This document shows, piece after piece, positions 35,449 through 45,904 of a stretch of 64,000 bases of DNA (position 1 is the stretch's first letter; each line of letters starts with the position of its first letter). Source of the DNA: Colletotrichum lupini. Taxonomy: Eukaryota > Ascomycota > Sordariomycetes > Glomerellales > Glomerellaceae. The stretch is from positions 3,038,001 through 3,102,000 of the forward strand of contig NC_064680.1 in the NCBI RefSeq assembly GCF_023278565.1. The letters run 5' to 3'. The notes under the pieces are model-generated. The model worked only from the letters and a program-made list of their open reading frames with translations, was not told the origin of the DNA and made no database searches. The translations under genes and the position numbers were made by a program.

Positions 35449-37133
35449 ATGCAGCAATCACAGCTGGACCCTCTGCCCAGCGACTTGCCCTTCAGGGTCA
35501 TCTCAAAGACTATTGGGCGAGGGGCTTATGCATCGTAGGAACTCTACCCCTCAACCTCACGTCCGATGAACCCCGCCACTGACTGTGGGCATCCAGAATC
35601 AAGAAAGCTGTTCCTCTGGACGCAAACACGCCCGTCTTCGCTGTCAAATTCATCCACAAGGGTTACGCCGTCAAGCATGGCCGCGTGTCGGCAAAGCAGC
35701 TCCTCATGGAGGTGTCACTCCATTCACATGTCGGCCAGCACCCGAACATCATTGAGTGGTTCGCTTCGGGAGAGGACAGCAATTGGCGATGGATTGCCAT
35801 GGAGTTTGCCGATGGAGGCGACCTCTTCGACAAGATTGAGGCAGACGTGGGCGTTCACGAGAACATTGCTCATCTCTACTTTCTGCAGCTCATCAGCGGC
35901 GTGAGCTTTATCCACTCAAAGGGCGTGGCGCACCGAGATCTGAAGCCTGAAAACATTCTGCTATCCGAGACGGGAAGTCTGAAGCTCGCTGACTTTGGCA
36001 TGTCAACTATGTTCGAGTATAAGGGTCAACGAAAGACGAGTTCCACCCTTTGCGGGAGTCCACCATACATCGCGCCTGAGATCCTCGCGTGCGGCAAGGC
36101 AGAGAAGAAGGCGTCCCCGGACGCAATCAAGTACTCGCCAGATCTCGTTGACATCTGGTCATGCGGTGTTATTCTCTTCGTACTCTTGGTTGGCAACACG
36201 CCCTGGGATGAGCCGTCGAAAGGTAGTTGGGAGTACCAGGAGTACGTGCGAACGAACGGCCGCAGCACAGATGCGCTTTGGGGGAGGATACCGTCAGATA
36301 CCTTGTCGCTACTTCGAGGCATGATGAATATTGACCCGAGCAAACGCTTCTCTTTTCGACAGATCCGACAACACCCGTGGTATACCAGGCAAAACCCACA
36401 TTTGACATCGGACGGCACGATTTCCGACCCGATCAACTTGGCCACGCAGATGCTAGAAAGTCTCAAGATCGACTTCAACCAGCAACCTACAGCCTCCCAA
36501 GGCAACCCGTCCAGCAGTGATCCCATGGATATCGATAGTGCCGGCAAGGTCTCCTTCACCCAGCCTGAAACACCCATCAACGACGTCGCGTGGGACTGGG
36601 AGCGCCCTGCCCTCAAAGTCATGAACCCCATTGCCGTCTCCTCCACACAACCTCTGACCCGAAGTGTGAGCGGTGTCGCCAACCGACGCTTGTTCATGGA
36701 ATCCCTCGCAGAGGAGCCTTCCATCAGCCAGTTCTCGCAGACCCCTGGTGTCCCTCTAACACTCACCCAAGCGGCCCGTCGCTTCCGCGACATCGTGCCA
36801 TTCGAATCCCTCACACGCTTCTTCTCTCACGTGCCGCCCCAGCTCATCGTGCAGATGCTCAGCGACGCCCTGCACCAGCTCAACGTCCCGCTGCCGCCCG
36901 TCACGCCGAACCTGTACTCGGACCACATCATCATCATCAAGATCAAGACGCTCGACGCGCGTCGACAGTCGCTGCATGGCGAGATTCACGTCGACAAACA
37001 CAAGCTGCCCGAGGAGCAGGAGCTGCTGGATATTCGGTTCGTGAAGATCAAGGGAGACCCGTTGGAATGGCGCCGGTTCTTCAAGAAGATTGTCGTCCTC
37101 TGCAAGGAGGGCGTGTACGTGCCGGATGCATAG
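35449..37133 (+). CDS. CHK1: DNA-damage checkpoint serine/threonine kinase CHK1, 540 aa, two exons
   Basis: Exons 35449-35534 and 35597-37133 join to 541 codons including the stop. The first intron uses a GTAGGA donor and a CATCCAG acceptor. Kinase motifs in order: glycine loop GRGAYAS at 23-29, ATP-binding Lys at about 46 (FAVKF), HRDLKPEN with catalytic Asp at about 143-145, DFG at about 161-163, and the APE at about 188-190 that closes the activation segment. DVWSCG-type DIWSCGVILF and the closing Arg region also follow. The C-terminal part has VGNTPW just after the catalytic core, then a regulatory region with Ser-Gln sites (SQF near PSISQFSQ) and the KA1-like end KTLDARRQSLHGEI. Chk1 arrests the cycle after DNA damage or stalled replication and is activated by Rad3/ATR-type kinases. 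The start was chosen at the ATG giving MQQSQLDPLPSDLPFRVISK. Confidence 0.9.
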
Positions 37134-37581
37134 GGAGGATGCCGGCTGGATAGAGTGATGGATTGAAATGATGTTTACGCTGTATAGATGTATAGATAAG
37201 ACCTGTCACGAATGAAGAAGGGAGAATGATGCCCTTAGTAATGGTACTATGAGTCAATACAATACAACCGCTAAGGGAGGCTGAATGACGGCATCAAAGA
37301 AGGAGAAGAAACACCACCTCTGACTCCAAAGGTCCATGGTCTAAAAGGGGATTCATGCGGTGACAGAATAAAGGAATAATGCAACTATGATCTTGAAACA
37401 CTCCGAAACATACCGGAAGAAAACAACGCAGTTCCTCTATCTGAATTTCAAAGAATCAAAGCAAACCCAAAAAACCAGAAACCTCCATTTCCTTCCGAAT
37501 GCAAAGTTCGCACCTACCAACTCCGTTTACAAACGCACTAATACTGCCACGCCAGACTGAGCCATACCCATCTGTGGCCTC
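37134..37581. other. 3' region between convergent genes
   Basis: About 450 bases between CHK1 (plus) and the SprT-like gene (minus). No open frame of interest. Confidence 0.6.
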
Positions 37582-38275
37582 CTACAAATCATTCATCTCG
37601 TCATCTTCATCCTCCTCATATTCCTCACTGTCGTCATAACCGCCATCGTTCTCATCGTCCACGTACTCTGCGTCTGGATCGATTTGCTGTTGAGGGTCAG
37701 AATAAACCACGTGGAAGAAGCAATCTCCATTGGGGAGGTCTTCTTTGACGATCCGGATGAGCGTTTTGGGGCTGTCCGATCTCAGAGGAAGATATCCTTT
37801 ATGTTTGCCTGTCTTCTTATAGGCCTCAATAGCTCTTTGCTCATGGTCGTGATTGACTCTGTCAAAACATGTGCCCTCATCGCATCTATCTTGACCCACG
37901 TACTCGAGGGAAGGATGCCATGTTCGAACAGTTTCCATGATCAATCCAAACATCTTCATGAATGTTGGACCATGGCCAGTCAGGCCTGTCGTGTTTAGTA
38001 GATTCCTGTTACATTGAGGACTTCGACAAACAAACATTAGTAGGTAGGCATGTACCATCTCATGAATCAGAGACGCGACGTTCTTCTCAAACGAAATGTG
38101 ATTGACCCTGTTGGTCAGATTCTCGTCGTAACGTATTTTGGAAAAGAGTCGAATTTTGGCAAACCACCTGCCCGCCTCATAAACACGTTCTGTATCTGCA
38201 AAATAGGTTTGCCCAAAGTCGTCTCTCAAATAACCAAAGCCTGTGCACAACTCCACGTGCGAGTACCTGGGAATG
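37582..38275 (-). pseudogene. SprT-like metalloprotease, 3' part, separated from its 5' part by a retrotransposon
   Basis: The minus-strand frame ends at a stop at 37582 and runs up to the retrotransposon insertion point (38275). The zinc-protease signature HEMVHAY (HExxH) lies about 60 residues after the break, followed by LTGHGPTFMKMF. Cys-containing segments CRSPQC and CDEGTC are also present, and the C-terminus is a run of acidic residues. SprT-like proteins are DNA-linked or ribosomal-type metalloproteases. This gene resembles the fungal relatives with an N-terminal helix region and a C-terminal acidic tail. The frame continues without a break across the 5-bp target duplication into sequence on the far side of the element (45639-45904). 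The gene is therefore interrupted inside its protease domain and very probably inactive. The catalytic half alone could still be made if a new start is used. Confidence 0.8.
38271..38275. repeat. target-site duplication GAATG, left copy
   Basis: GAATG lies immediately left of the left LTR; the same five bases follow the right LTR at 45634-45638. Confidence 0.85.
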
Positions 38276-38485
38276 TGTCAATAGGTGTACGACACAGGGA
38301 AGAAGCTCACAGAGGCCAACTGCTATTAGGGTCTAAAAGAGGAATTACTAAAATCTGCCCTTCCCTCGAGGTATACTACTAGCGCTCTATATATACCTAA
38401 GCTACTCCTTTATTACTTAGTTCCCCTCTTTATACCCCCCTAAGCTATCCCTTAACTAACGAGGCCTGACCGGCGAGGCCTAATA
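38276..38485 (-). repeat. LTR, left copy (3' LTR of the minus-strand element)
   Basis: 210 bp, beginning TGTCAATAGG and ending CCTAATA on the plus strand. It aligns over its full length with the right LTR, with about 20 differences by hand alignment, all transitions. The right copy is mainly the more AT-rich of the two. Confidence 0.88.
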
Positions 38486-40869
38486 GGGTGCTCCCTCCCC
38501 TAGGCTTCGTCCCGAAGCCCGCTTACGGTTTACGTACGCTATATTAATCCCTTACCTAAGAGGTCCTTAGATATATAATACGAGGGCGGGTATAGGCGGC
38601 GCTTATTAGCCTAAGTATAGACCTCTTATTCCGGATAATAGCCCTATAATTCTATACCTAGGTCGCTCTTATTTATAAGCCGTCCTTATGACTACCGGTA
38701 CCTAGGTAGTCGTCGCCCTACTTTTATTCGCTAATATTAACCCCTTTCTAAGCTATTATAATTCCGAATTCCTTTTTTCTTTTTTTTTATTTATAGTTAT
38801 CCTTTTTATATATAGTCTTTTATTTTTATTAGCGTCTGTACTACTCCCTCGTTACGTAGATATTATAGCTAACGAATATCTCTTAGATCCCTATTCTTAT
38901 ATACTCCCCGCGCCTAAGTAAGTCTTTTTTAAAGTCGTTCCGTAATTACTATTAACTCGTTTTAGTATAACTATAACCCCTAATCGTAGCGTTGCTACTA
39001 TTAGTAATAAAACGGTCGTTAGCGCTATAGGTACGCTTAGTAGCGGCCGTAGTAGTAATTTACTTAAGAAGCTTAATATCCCCTTTACTTACCCTAACCT
39101 CGTATATATATCGCTACTTATACGCTACTTATACTAACTATTATAAACTCTTATTAAAAAAAAAAAGAAGGCGAACGCTAAGAAGATCGGGGTTGGCTAG
39201 GTACGCCCGCTCCCCTACCCTACTTATATTACGTATAAAGCGCTCGATCTAAAAGCCGAGTATTATAATTAGCTAGGTCGGTAATTTATAGCCCTTAGTT
39301 CGCTCCTTTATTTAATACTTCTTTAGGATTTAGTATGCGTTATATTAAGTATGCCGCGCAAAACTATTTTTATAAAGATATAATAAGCGCTTAGTACTAT
39401 TATTACTCCGTCGCTTCTCCCGAGTATTATATTAATAACGTCTTAGGTCCCTAAGTCCGCGGAATCTATAGTACGAACCTTTTAAAGTACCGCACTCGCC
39501 TCTAATAGTAACGTCTATAATTCGGAAGTTTGTCGCTCCGTTATTACTTTATTATCGCTACTACTCAGGTCGCTAACATTATTCTATAGCTCTAATAGAC
39601 CTACCGAATTACCGTTAGTAATATATAGAGGGCGCTTAAGCGCGCTAGTAAAGAGGCCCGCTTAACCCTCGTTATTAATAATAACGATAATAAAATAACT
39701 ACGAGCTCTTCCTGTACTACGTTTTCGTCCTATAACGACGTTATAATCGCACTACTTCGTACTATCCGTAATAAAGTGCGCCGCTCTAATAATATTTTAG
39801 CTAGTATATAATCGCCCCGCTTATACTCCGTATTCGTAGCTAATTATTTATAGATTTGCTAATAGTAAAGAGATTATTTTTTCCGTAACGACCCCTAGGA
39901 TAATAGCTAGGGCGGCCCTTTTATACGTAAGGGCGGTCCTTTTATAAATAAGGGCGGTCCTTCCGCGCGTCGTAAGGATTAAAAAAATAGTTAGTAGTTA
40001 GCGCGTTTATGCTACTTAGTTATAGCTATATAGCCCCTTTTTTTCGTTGTTAGTAGCTAGTTCGCTACGTTATTAGGCTCTTTAGGAGCTAGGGCGCGCT
40101 ACCTAATTAAAACTTATTTTTTATATATATTAATTAACGCTACGTCTTCGATATACCTAGCTAGCTCTTACGTATCTTTGTTACTATTATATCCTTTTTA
40201 CTAGATTAGGTATTATTACCTCCTCTTCGGCCCTCTATATTATATAATATCTTTTACTTCGTAAAGTAGCTCCTTATTTATATCCCCGATAAGTAAGGGC
40301 TTCCGAGGGGCTTCCTCACGGTATTAATACGGCTCGAGTAAGGATATATAAAATATATTATATATTCTATACTACGTTAGTACGTTTAGTTAGTAAGTAA
40401 CCCCCGCCGTTCTAACTATTAATTTAACTTTAAATAGGCCCAGATACTTATTAGCTAACTTCTAGCTAGGACGCTACCTCTTAATATTCTTTCTTAATAG
40501 TAATACCTAGTCGCCTACTTTATATAATATATCTATCCTAGCTTTATTAGTTTATCGCTTATACGTCTCGCGTGCTTTTTATATAAGGGGTCGTAGAGCT
40601 TCTTAGTTAGTTTATAGTCGGGCCGTACGCTCCTTAGCTAAGATATTCTATATACCGTCTCGAGTCCCCGTTAAAATTAATATAAGGTACGTAAGTAGGA
40701 ACCCGAGTAGGGCCTTAGTAAGCGCTTTATGGATTACTAAGTACTAAGCGTTATTATATATAAACTCGGCTAGGTAAAGACGCTACGCCTAATCCGATTA
40801 GTCCTAGGTATAAAAGTAGTAAAGGTATTACTCTAAGTATTAGTTCTGCCGTTCTATCTAACCGTCCGT

Positions 40870-41130
40870 TTATAAGTAGAACGCGGTACTAAGATGCCTC
40901 TTTATTACTAAAAAGTAGTAGAGATAAGTCCAAAACTTATTTATAAATAACGACCCCCTATTAAAGACGATCCCTTTAGGTATTCTAAACTTAGTAAAGA
41001 TCTTTGCGAATAGGAGGTTTACGAATCCCTGGGTTATAAGGGTCGTCCTCGTAGTAATATAGACACTATATTTCGTAAATCGGTTTATTATAACGAGTAC
41101 TACGTCGTAGGGGCGCCTCCCGATTAGCAT
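40870..41130 (-). CDS. integrase-core remnant of the retrotransposon
   Basis: An 86-codon open minus-strand fragment. It has the integrase signature: DVVLVIINRFTKYSVYI, then GIVFNRGSLFINKFW and IKRHLSTAFYL. In intact elements the catalytic triad Asp sites fall in these blocks; the first (V-D-R-F-T-K position) reads as N here and the second (S-D-R-G) also reads as N, so catalysis is lost. This is a fragment of a much longer Pol protein. Confidence 0.75.
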   Translation of the reverse strand: MLIGRRPYDVVLVIINRFTKYSVYITTRTTLITQGFVNLLFAKIFTKFRIPKGIVFNRGSLFINKFWTYLYYFLVIKRHLSTAFYL

Positions 41131-44100
41131 AGTCGATACGGGTAAGCCCGTAATAAAGTTTAGTAATATCTCTTATTATAGCCTAACCGGGGTAGGTAGG
41201 GGGCGTAATAAGCTATACGGCTTATAATAACAAGGCTTCGTCCGCTAATATACTATATAAGTATTAACATAACTTTTTATATCCCTACTTACTCTATTTT
41301 AATAATAGTAGCGTTTTAGTAGTGCTATCGTCCGCTTTATACTATAATATCCCGCCGTAGGCGCATCGTAATATACTTCGATAACCTCCCTCCTTAGCCC
41401 CTTATATAGTAATACGTAAGTGCGGCCGCCGTAGTATAGTAGCCCTTTAGAGTCGTATACTTAGCTCTATTATTACTTTTTCCTAGCTAAGTAAGGCCGT
41501 TAGTTCCTCTTAGTCTACTACCTATCCTTTATAAAAACGTCCTCTTATTAAGCGGCCCGTAGTTGACCTATTATTAATAACCCCTCCTCGCTAAATACTA
41601 TTTTAAGTACTCCTATTACGTCGAAGTCTTATAAAACGAGTAGCTTGCGATTTATAGTTTTAGTAATAGGTTTAAGTAGCTCTCTAAGTACTATACTATA
41701 ACTCTAATACCCTAGGCTCGTAGCCCCGTTACGCTTCTTAAAGTACTCCTCGGAGTTCCCTCGAGCTAGAGCTCCTAACTTCTTTTACTTATTTCTCTAT
41801 ACTATTACTAGTTCTGTTTCTAAAATACTTATTATCCCTTTTACTTAAGAGCCGCTCCCGCGGCTCGTCCTCGTATATTTTATTACCGCGACTTTAAGGG
41901 GCTCTTATATATTTTTAGCGTTATAGAGGTCTTCCCTTATTTTTAATAATAGCTCCTCCGCTCTACTATCGTTACTATTTTTACCGTAGTTAGGTCTTTA
42001 TAATAGTCTATTTACTAAGTTCTTTATACCTAGCTTAAACCTAATCTCGATATTAAACGCTACGAGTTTATCTAGTTAGCGTAGCTATTTCCCGTTTAGT
42101 CTCTTTTTTATATTTAAGAACTATAGGTTAAAATAATCTATAAATACTACGACCTAATCTCGGCTATAAGCGAGGTAGTGTCGTTAGTTCTTTAGTACGT
42201 TTACGATAGTTAGTAGCTCCGCGTCTTTTATATTGTAGCGGCTCTCCGTGTTTATTAATTTCTTCGACCTATAAGTAATTAAGTACTAATTACCCTTAAA
42301 TAATTACGTAATTACTAAGCCGATAGCTCGAGCTAAAGCGTCTATTTATAACCGTATAGGTAGAGTAGGGTCGAAATGTCGTAATATTAGCGCGTTAGTA
42401 AATACTATTAATAGCTTCTTAAACGACTCTATGGCTAATATTAGTAGCTCTAATTATCCCGGTTTTACTTTCCTTAGTAAGTTTATTAAAAGTGCCGTTA
42501 TCTTAGCGTAGTTACTAATAAATCTGCGGTAGAACCCCGTAAATCTAAGGAACGTTTATATATCTTTAACGCTCCTCGGAAGTAGCTAATTTACTATAGC
42601 TTCGGTGCGCGCGGGTTCTATTTCTATACTTTCGTTAGATACGATGTACCCTAGGAATCCTATACGTAATATATAGAACTCGTATTTACCGCCGTTTAGA
42701 TATAGGTTCTATTACTATAGTCTTTATAGCACGCTACGTACGTATTCTTTATACGCTACGTAGTCGTTACTATATATTAGGATATTATCTAAGTATACGA
42801 TATAGACGGTATTAACTAGGCCGCTTAGAACGTTATTAATATGCGCTTAGAAAGTCGCGGGCGCGTTAATTAGCTTAAAAGGTACGACTAGGTACTCGAA
42901 CTACCCGTATTTAGTACGAAAAGCCGTCTTTTACTTATTACCCTCGGCTATACGTATATAGTAATACGCGTTTTTAAAGTCTAGTTTCGTAAAAATAGAG
43001 GTATTAGATAGTTTATTTAGTATCTCTCTAATTAGTAGTAGCGGCGTTCTATCTTTTTATATAATTTTATTAATCGCTCTATAATCGACGCAAAGTCGTA
43101 GCTCTCCTCCTTTTTTAAATATAAAGAGGATAGGTACTCCTACCGGGCTTATAAAGGGGCATATCTAGCCCCTAGCCTCTACTTTTATTAAATAGTCGCG
43201 CAAGATCTCGAGCTTATAATTTAATAATAAGTAAATAGGTCCCTAGGGGATAAGTACCGCGTCGTCTAGTTCGATATAGTAGTCGTGCGGTGCTCTATTT
43301 AGTAATAAAATAGCCTTCTTTTTTAAGAATAAGTCGTTAAAGTCTTAGTAACGTAGCTTCTAGTCCTCGGCTACGCTCACTAGTATTACGTCGCTATTTA
43401 TAACTAGGTTAATTACGATATACGCGAGTATTACCAAAACTAAGTCGTTTAGTAGCCCCTTTTTTAGGGCGTCTAAGTAGATATATTATTTGTAAATTAG
43501 ATACTACTACTTTTTTTATTTCTAACTAATTAGCGGGTCGATATCCTCTAGCTAGGGGAAACCGAGGATAAGCGTAAGTACCGTAATATTAACTATTACG
43601 AAGCAATATAGCTATATCTCCGTTACGTAGTTACTATTAGTAATTCGAAGCCGTAAGTAGTAGCTTCTTAGCGTCTCTATTTATTTACCCTCGACGTCTA
43701 TTAGTTACGGCGATAGGTAAATTCGTAGATTAGCGTTAAAGCTATTAAGTAGCCCGATATTAACTACGTTCCCTTCTACTCCCGAATTAATAAGGGCGCT
43801 TAGCTTTTCTTATATATAGTTTAGGTATATATAGGTCGGGACGTCTAAGCGCCGCCCTTATTAATTACTAGTTACTCTTCTTATTAAAATAATATTCAAG
43901 CTCGTTATTAGTCCGCGCTACTCGGCTAGGGCGAGGTTTAATTAATAACTAGCGGCCTTATGCCCTTTTTAATTATATTTACGGTATATAACGCTCGGGT
44001 AGCTATTAATAAGGTGCCCGGTTTTACCGTAGTTATAGTACTACTAATACTACTCCTGCGGTTGCGGGTAATCCCTTATAATATAGCTAGTCTCTTTATA

Positions 44101-45423
44101 ATTATAGTATATAGTGTCCTTATTAAGCGAGTTACGGCGTATTCCTTACGTATTCGACTTATTAACGCCCCGGTATCTTCTTATTAGCTCGTTCGAGTTT
44201 AAATTAGAATATCGCCTAGGGGACGTTTATAGGCTCCTTACTAATAGCGAGGATTATTTAATACGTCTTGCTAGCGATACTAGCTATAAGCGAGTCCGTA
44301 AAAGTTCTATTTACGATACTATTACGAGGCATAGTTCGGGCTATAGCTTACTTATTAGCGTAGAGATCCTCTATTTTTCTATTAAAATATATTCTAATTC
44401 TATCTCGAGCTTATTAATACGGCTAACGAACTCGTCGACTTTCTTTTTCTAGCTTTGCGAGGCGCTATTTAGTTATATACTCGCTACTATTCTTTAACTA
44501 GCGGGATCGGATAGGTTATTTTATAAAAAAGTCTTTAGTTCCTCCTATATAACCTAGTTTATTATAAAACCGGGGGTCCTTTAGTAGTTAAAAATATAGT
44601 ATATTTAAGAGGTTTTTACGCTACCGCTTAAGTAGCTAACCGTATACGCTACTTTATCGCAGTCTATTCTTATTTATTAAGCCTATAGGTCGAAGTAATA
44701 ATAATAGTTAAAGAGGAAGCTTTATAAATCCCGTACTAATTTACTAATATATAATAAGTTAGGGAGGGATAGCGGTCTAAACGTAGACGTTCTACTTATA
44801 GCGCTTATTTAAGTTAAAAAGGAGCTAGTAAATAAGGGCTTAAGTAGTACGAACTTATTACTTTATTATTACTTAAGCGGCGCTTTAAGTACGGCTTTAT
44901 TTATTAAACTATCCTTAATCCGGGGGTTTACGTTTTTATTTATATTAAAGCTAACGTCCGAGGCTGCTATAGCTAAGACCGTAGCCCTTAGCGTAAGGGC
45001 CGGGCTATCCGAGGAGCTCCGTAAGCGTTCTAAATTTACTCATCTTCTATATAAGCACTCTTTATACGTTATAATAAGGATTTCTTTTTCTAATTATCGT
45101 TCTTATTCTTATAGTTCTACTAGCTTATTACTTATTATTCGGTTTAGGTATTAGCGAGTAAGGGTAAGAGGTTTGCTATTTTATTTAAAATTCGTTAATA
45201 CTCTTAATAATACGGTCCTTTTATATTACCGCTACGTTAATAGTTCTACCGCGCTTCGTTCTTATATCGTTTACTAAGGAAGAGGCGACTCTAGGGGGTC
45301 TGATAGAAAAGAGTCGTTTTTTTTTTATTATCGTAGCGCCGACTACGCTCTCTTATTACGTCTCGTTCTTACTAGTATTTTAAGCTTCCGGCCTAGTCCC
45401 CTTCGTAAATAAAGATTTTAGAT

Positions 45424-45633
45424 TATTAATAAGTATACGATATAGAGAAGAAGCTTATAAAGGCTAACTATTATTAGGGTCTAAAAGAGGAATTATTAAA
45501 ATCTACCCTTCCCTCGAGGTATATTACTAGCGCTCTATATATACCTAAGCTGCTCCTTTATTACTTAGTCCCCCTCTTTATGCCCCCCTAAGCTATCCCT
45601 TAACTAACGAGGCCTGACCGGCGAGGCCTGATA
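45424..45633 (-). repeat. LTR, right copy (5' LTR of the minus-strand element)
   Basis: 210 bp, beginning TATTAATAAG and ending CCTGATA on the plus strand. The two LTR ends are consistent with an original TGTCA...TGACA inverted pair altered by C-to-T and G-to-A changes. Confidence 0.88.
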
Positions 45634-45638
45634 GAATG
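45634..45638. repeat. target-site duplication GAATG, right copy
   Basis: Second copy of the 5-bp duplication at the outer edge of the right LTR. Confidence 0.85.
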
Positions 45639-45904
45639 TTAGTACTAATTGGCTTGTCGGGGTATCTTGTCAAAGCCCTAAAGAAGAAGAAATCGTCAAA
45701 GCGAACCATTATTTGGTACAACGAGTCTTCGAGTTAACGCGCTAAGGACTCGACTTCTATCCGCGAGTATCGACTTTGCTCGAATGCTTCGAGCTCCTCG
45801 TTGGTAAGAGCATACCAGGCTTTAGATACGGCCAGCGCGCCCAGGAAAAGTTGGACAAATTCACATCGAGCCACCTCTTGCTGCGGTCGAAGCTGGTTGC
45901 ACTA
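45639..45904 (-). pseudogene. SprT-like metalloprotease, 5' part beyond the retrotransposon, with an in-frame TAA
   Basis: On the minus strand the frame reads CEFVQLFLGALAVSKAW, then NEELEAFEQ, an in-frame TAA at 45736-45734, then LEDSLYQIMVRFDDFFFFRA and LTRYPDKPISTNIP up to the insertion point. It continues in phase into the fragment at 38275. The FDDFFFFRAL block corresponds to the first helix of a SprT-like domain. The TAA follows CGT and precedes CTCGAAG; a CAA-to-TAA change would account for it, the usual outcome of RIP on this strand. The start of the gene was not found; an AG at about 45905-45906 preceded by TTTTACT may be an intron acceptor. An alternative is that part of this stretch is intronic, since TACTAAC and CATTCCCAG flank the insertion point. 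Confidence 0.6.

Larger units (their letters stand above)
38276..45633 (-). mobile_element. RIP-mutated Ty3/gypsy-type LTR retrotransposon (7,358 bp)
   Basis: The element is bounded by two 210-bp LTRs and a 5-bp target duplication (GAATG). Coding remnants read on the minus strand, right to left. A reverse-transcriptase-like part lies near 42700-43150, with [12 protein letters not shown] near 43090 and a VYIVYLDNILIYS-like catalytic block near 42775-42815. The expected second Asp of the YxDD motif reads as Asn, consistent with RIP. An integrase core lies at 40870-41130. The order reverse transcriptase then integrase is the Ty3/gypsy order. A polypurine tract (AGGGGAGGGA on the minus strand, plus 38493-38502) sits just inside the left LTR. 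The element is packed with stop codons and TA-rich. Gag should lie to the right (about 44-45.3 kb) but is too degraded to delimit. Confidence 0.88.

Noticed and set aside
38256..38275. Idea that the retrotransposon sits in an intron of the SprT-like gene
   Set aside because: TACTAAC and CATTCCCAG near the insertion resemble a branch site and acceptor, but the coding frame is open through the junction and matches the SprT-like start, so an exonic insertion is preferred. It is not excluded.
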